Assembly: GCA_934426285.1 (NCBI GenBank)
Contig: CAKRYE010000006.1
Coordinates: 1-54,139 of the forward strand
Length of the DNA: 54,139 bases
Source: an uncultured Blautia sp.
Lineage (GTDB): Bacteria > Bacillota > Clostridia > Lachnospirales > Lachnospiraceae
Direction: 5' to 3'
Of the stretch, positions 52,971 through 54,139 are shown piece by piece. The first letter of the stretch is position 1. Every line of letters begins with the position of its first letter. The notes beneath the pieces were generated by a model, which had not been told where the DNA came from, made no database searches, and worked only from the letters and a program-made list of their open reading frames with translations. The position numbers and the translations under genes are program-made.

Positions 52971-54139
52971 ATGTACAAAAGTTATTCCATGGAATTAGCC
53001 GGAAGAACATTAACCGTAGATATTGGCCGTGTGGCAAAACAGGCAAACGGTGCAGCTCTGATGCATTACGGAGATACTACCGTATTATCCACAGCAACAG
53101 CATCCAAAGAGCCAAGAGAGGGAATTGATTTCTTCCCGCTGAGTGTTGAATACGAAGAGAAAATGTATGCAGTAGGAAAGATTCCGGGAGGTTTTAATAA
53201 GAGAGAAGGTAAAGCAAGCGAACATGCTATCCTTACATCCCGTGTTATTGACAGACCTATGCGTCCTCTGTTTCCAAAGGACTACAGAAATGATGTAACA
53301 CTGGTAAACATGGTTATGTCTGTTGATCCGGAGTGTAATCCGGAGATTCCGGCTATGCTGGGTTCTGCGATTGCAACCTGCATTTCCGATATCCCCTTTG
53401 ACGGACCTTGTGCTACCACACAGGTTGGTCTGATCAATGGTGAATATGTGATCAACCCTACTATGGCACAGAAAGACATTTCTGACCTTCAGCTTACAGT
53501 TGCTTCTACAAGAGAGAAAGTGATCATGATCGAAGCCGGTGCAAAAGAGGTTCCGGAAGATAAAATGATCGAAGCTATCTATAAAGCTCATGAAGTAAAC
53601 CAGGAAATTATTAAATTTATTGATAAGATCGTAGAAGACTGCGGTAAACCGAAACACAGCTATGAATCCTGCGCTGTTCCGGAAGAACTTTTTGCAGCAA
53701 TCAAAGAGATCGTACCTCCTGCAGAAATGGAAGTTGCGGTATTCTCTGATGATAAGCAGACAAGAGAAGAGAACATCCGTCAGGTAACAGAGAAACTGAA
53801 AGAAGCTTTCGCTGAAAAGGAAGAGTGGCTTGCAGTTCTTGGCGAAGCTGTATATCAGTACCAGAAGAAGACTGTCCGTAAGATGATCTTAAAAGACCAC
53901 AAACGTCCGGATGGCCGTGCGATCACACAGATCCGTCCTCTGGCAGCAGAGACAGACATTATCCCCAGAGTACATGGTTCAGCTATGTTCACACGTGGAC
54001 AGACACAGATCTGTACTATCACAACTCTGGCTCCTCTTGCAGAGGCTCAGAGACTTGACGGGCTTGATGAGTTTGAAACTACAAAGAGATATATGCATCA
54101 CTATAACTTCCCGTCCTACTCTGTAGGTGAGACAAAACC
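52971..54139 (+). CDS. pnp: Polyribonucleotide nucleotidyltransferase (PNPase), 3' end outside window
   Basis: The first 389 codons of PNPase, a phosphorolytic 3'-5' exoribonuclease, are present. The first RNase PH domain (about 1-140: MELAGRTLTVDIGRVAKQANG, split by the family strand; GDTTVLSTA; FNKREGKASEHAILTSRVIDRP in two motifs), the linking helical domain (about 145-300) and the start of the second PH domain (RPDGRAITQIRPL, about 313-325; HGSAMFTRGQTQ) are visible. ATG 52971 lies six bases after AAGGAGA; an in-frame ATG at 52965 is too close to it. KH and S1 domains would follow beyond the edge. Confidence 0.97.
   Translation, partial: MYKSYSMELAGRTLTVDIGRVAKQANGAALMHYGDTTVLSTATASKEPREGIDFFPLSVEYEEKMYAVGKIPGGFNKREGKASEHAILTSRVIDRPMRPLFPKDYRNDVTLVNMVMSVDPECNPEIPAMLGSAIATCISDIPFDGPCATTQVGLINGEYVINPTMAQKDISDLQLTVASTREKVIMIEAGAKEVPEDKMIEAIYKAHEVNQEIIKFIDKIVEDCGKPKHSYESCAVPEELFAAIKEIVPPAEMEVAVFSDDKQTREENIRQVTEKLKEAFAEKEEWLAVLGEAVYQYQKKTVRKMILKDHKRPDGRAITQIRPLAAETDIIPRVHGSAMFTRGQTQICTITTLAPLAEAQRLDGLDEFETTKRYMHHYNFPSYSVGETK

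Overview
The window comes from a low-to-mid GC Clostridia genome, most likely family Lachnospiraceae (Blautia-like). The evidence is the gene order dgt-dnaG-rpoD-trmK-nif3, a separate pyrB/pyrI pair, the folC-pheA-DUF815-ppx-ppk run, a stand-alone parE-parC pair, and the rimP-nusA-ylxR-ylxQ-infB-rbfA-nrnA-truB-ribF-rpsO-pnp operon. AGGAGG ribosome binding sites, TTG starts and a spore-associated gene fragment fit the same group. No database search was possible; all identifications rest on motifs and gene context.

Positions 1 to about 18,182 are accessory DNA: the right-hand part of an integrated mobile element, probably an integrative conjugative or mobilizable element. A very long, repeat-bearing secreted surface protein (minus strand, running off the left edge) lies beside a rightward series of plasmid/phage-type genes. 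These are a 28-residue peptide, a RadC-like JAB protein, a DUF932 protein, a YqaJ-type exonuclease, a Rad52/22-type annealing protein, a DUF5688 protein, a Phd/YefM-RelE/ParE toxin-antitoxin pair, a double OB-fold single-strand-binding-like protein and a small serine resolvase. Next comes a cargo block of unrecognised genes: a 563-aa Cys-rich protein on the minus strand, divergent from a three-gene operon (559-aa unknown, HerA/FtsK-like ATPase, 71-aa protein). The element ends with a large serine recombinase.

The recombinase gene reads directly into the 3' part of a SleC-like (SpoIID fold plus PG_binding_1) spore cortex-lytic gene. The element has therefore inserted into that host gene, and its right junction lies near 18,180. 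The missing 5' half should lie to the left of this window.

From 18,182 onward the sequence is core chromosome. It holds a membrane-anchored c-di-GMP phosphodiesterase with two solute-binding sensor domains, tRNA-Leu(AAG), and the dgt-dnaG-rpoD-trmK-nif3 cluster. A nucleoside kinase and the RNase P RNA follow, then convergent pyrBI and the folate/phenylalanine/polyphosphate run. The rest is tRNA-Glu(CTC), topoisomerase IV (parE-parC), and the long transcription/translation operon ending in rpsO and pnp (cut by the right edge). Good sigma-A promoters with 17-base spacers and intrinsic terminators mark most unit boundaries. Several leader RNAs (rimP, rpsO, pnp) carry structures that may be regulatory; the pnp leader holds a hairpin of about 106 nt.

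The points most worth follow-up are the interrupted spore gene with its serine recombinase (comparable to sporulation-excised elements in other Firmicutes), the unrecognised HerA-ATPase operon with its divergent Cys-rich partner, the tandem-repeat surface protein, the 28-residue amphipathic peptide behind an attenuator, and the pnp leader hairpin.
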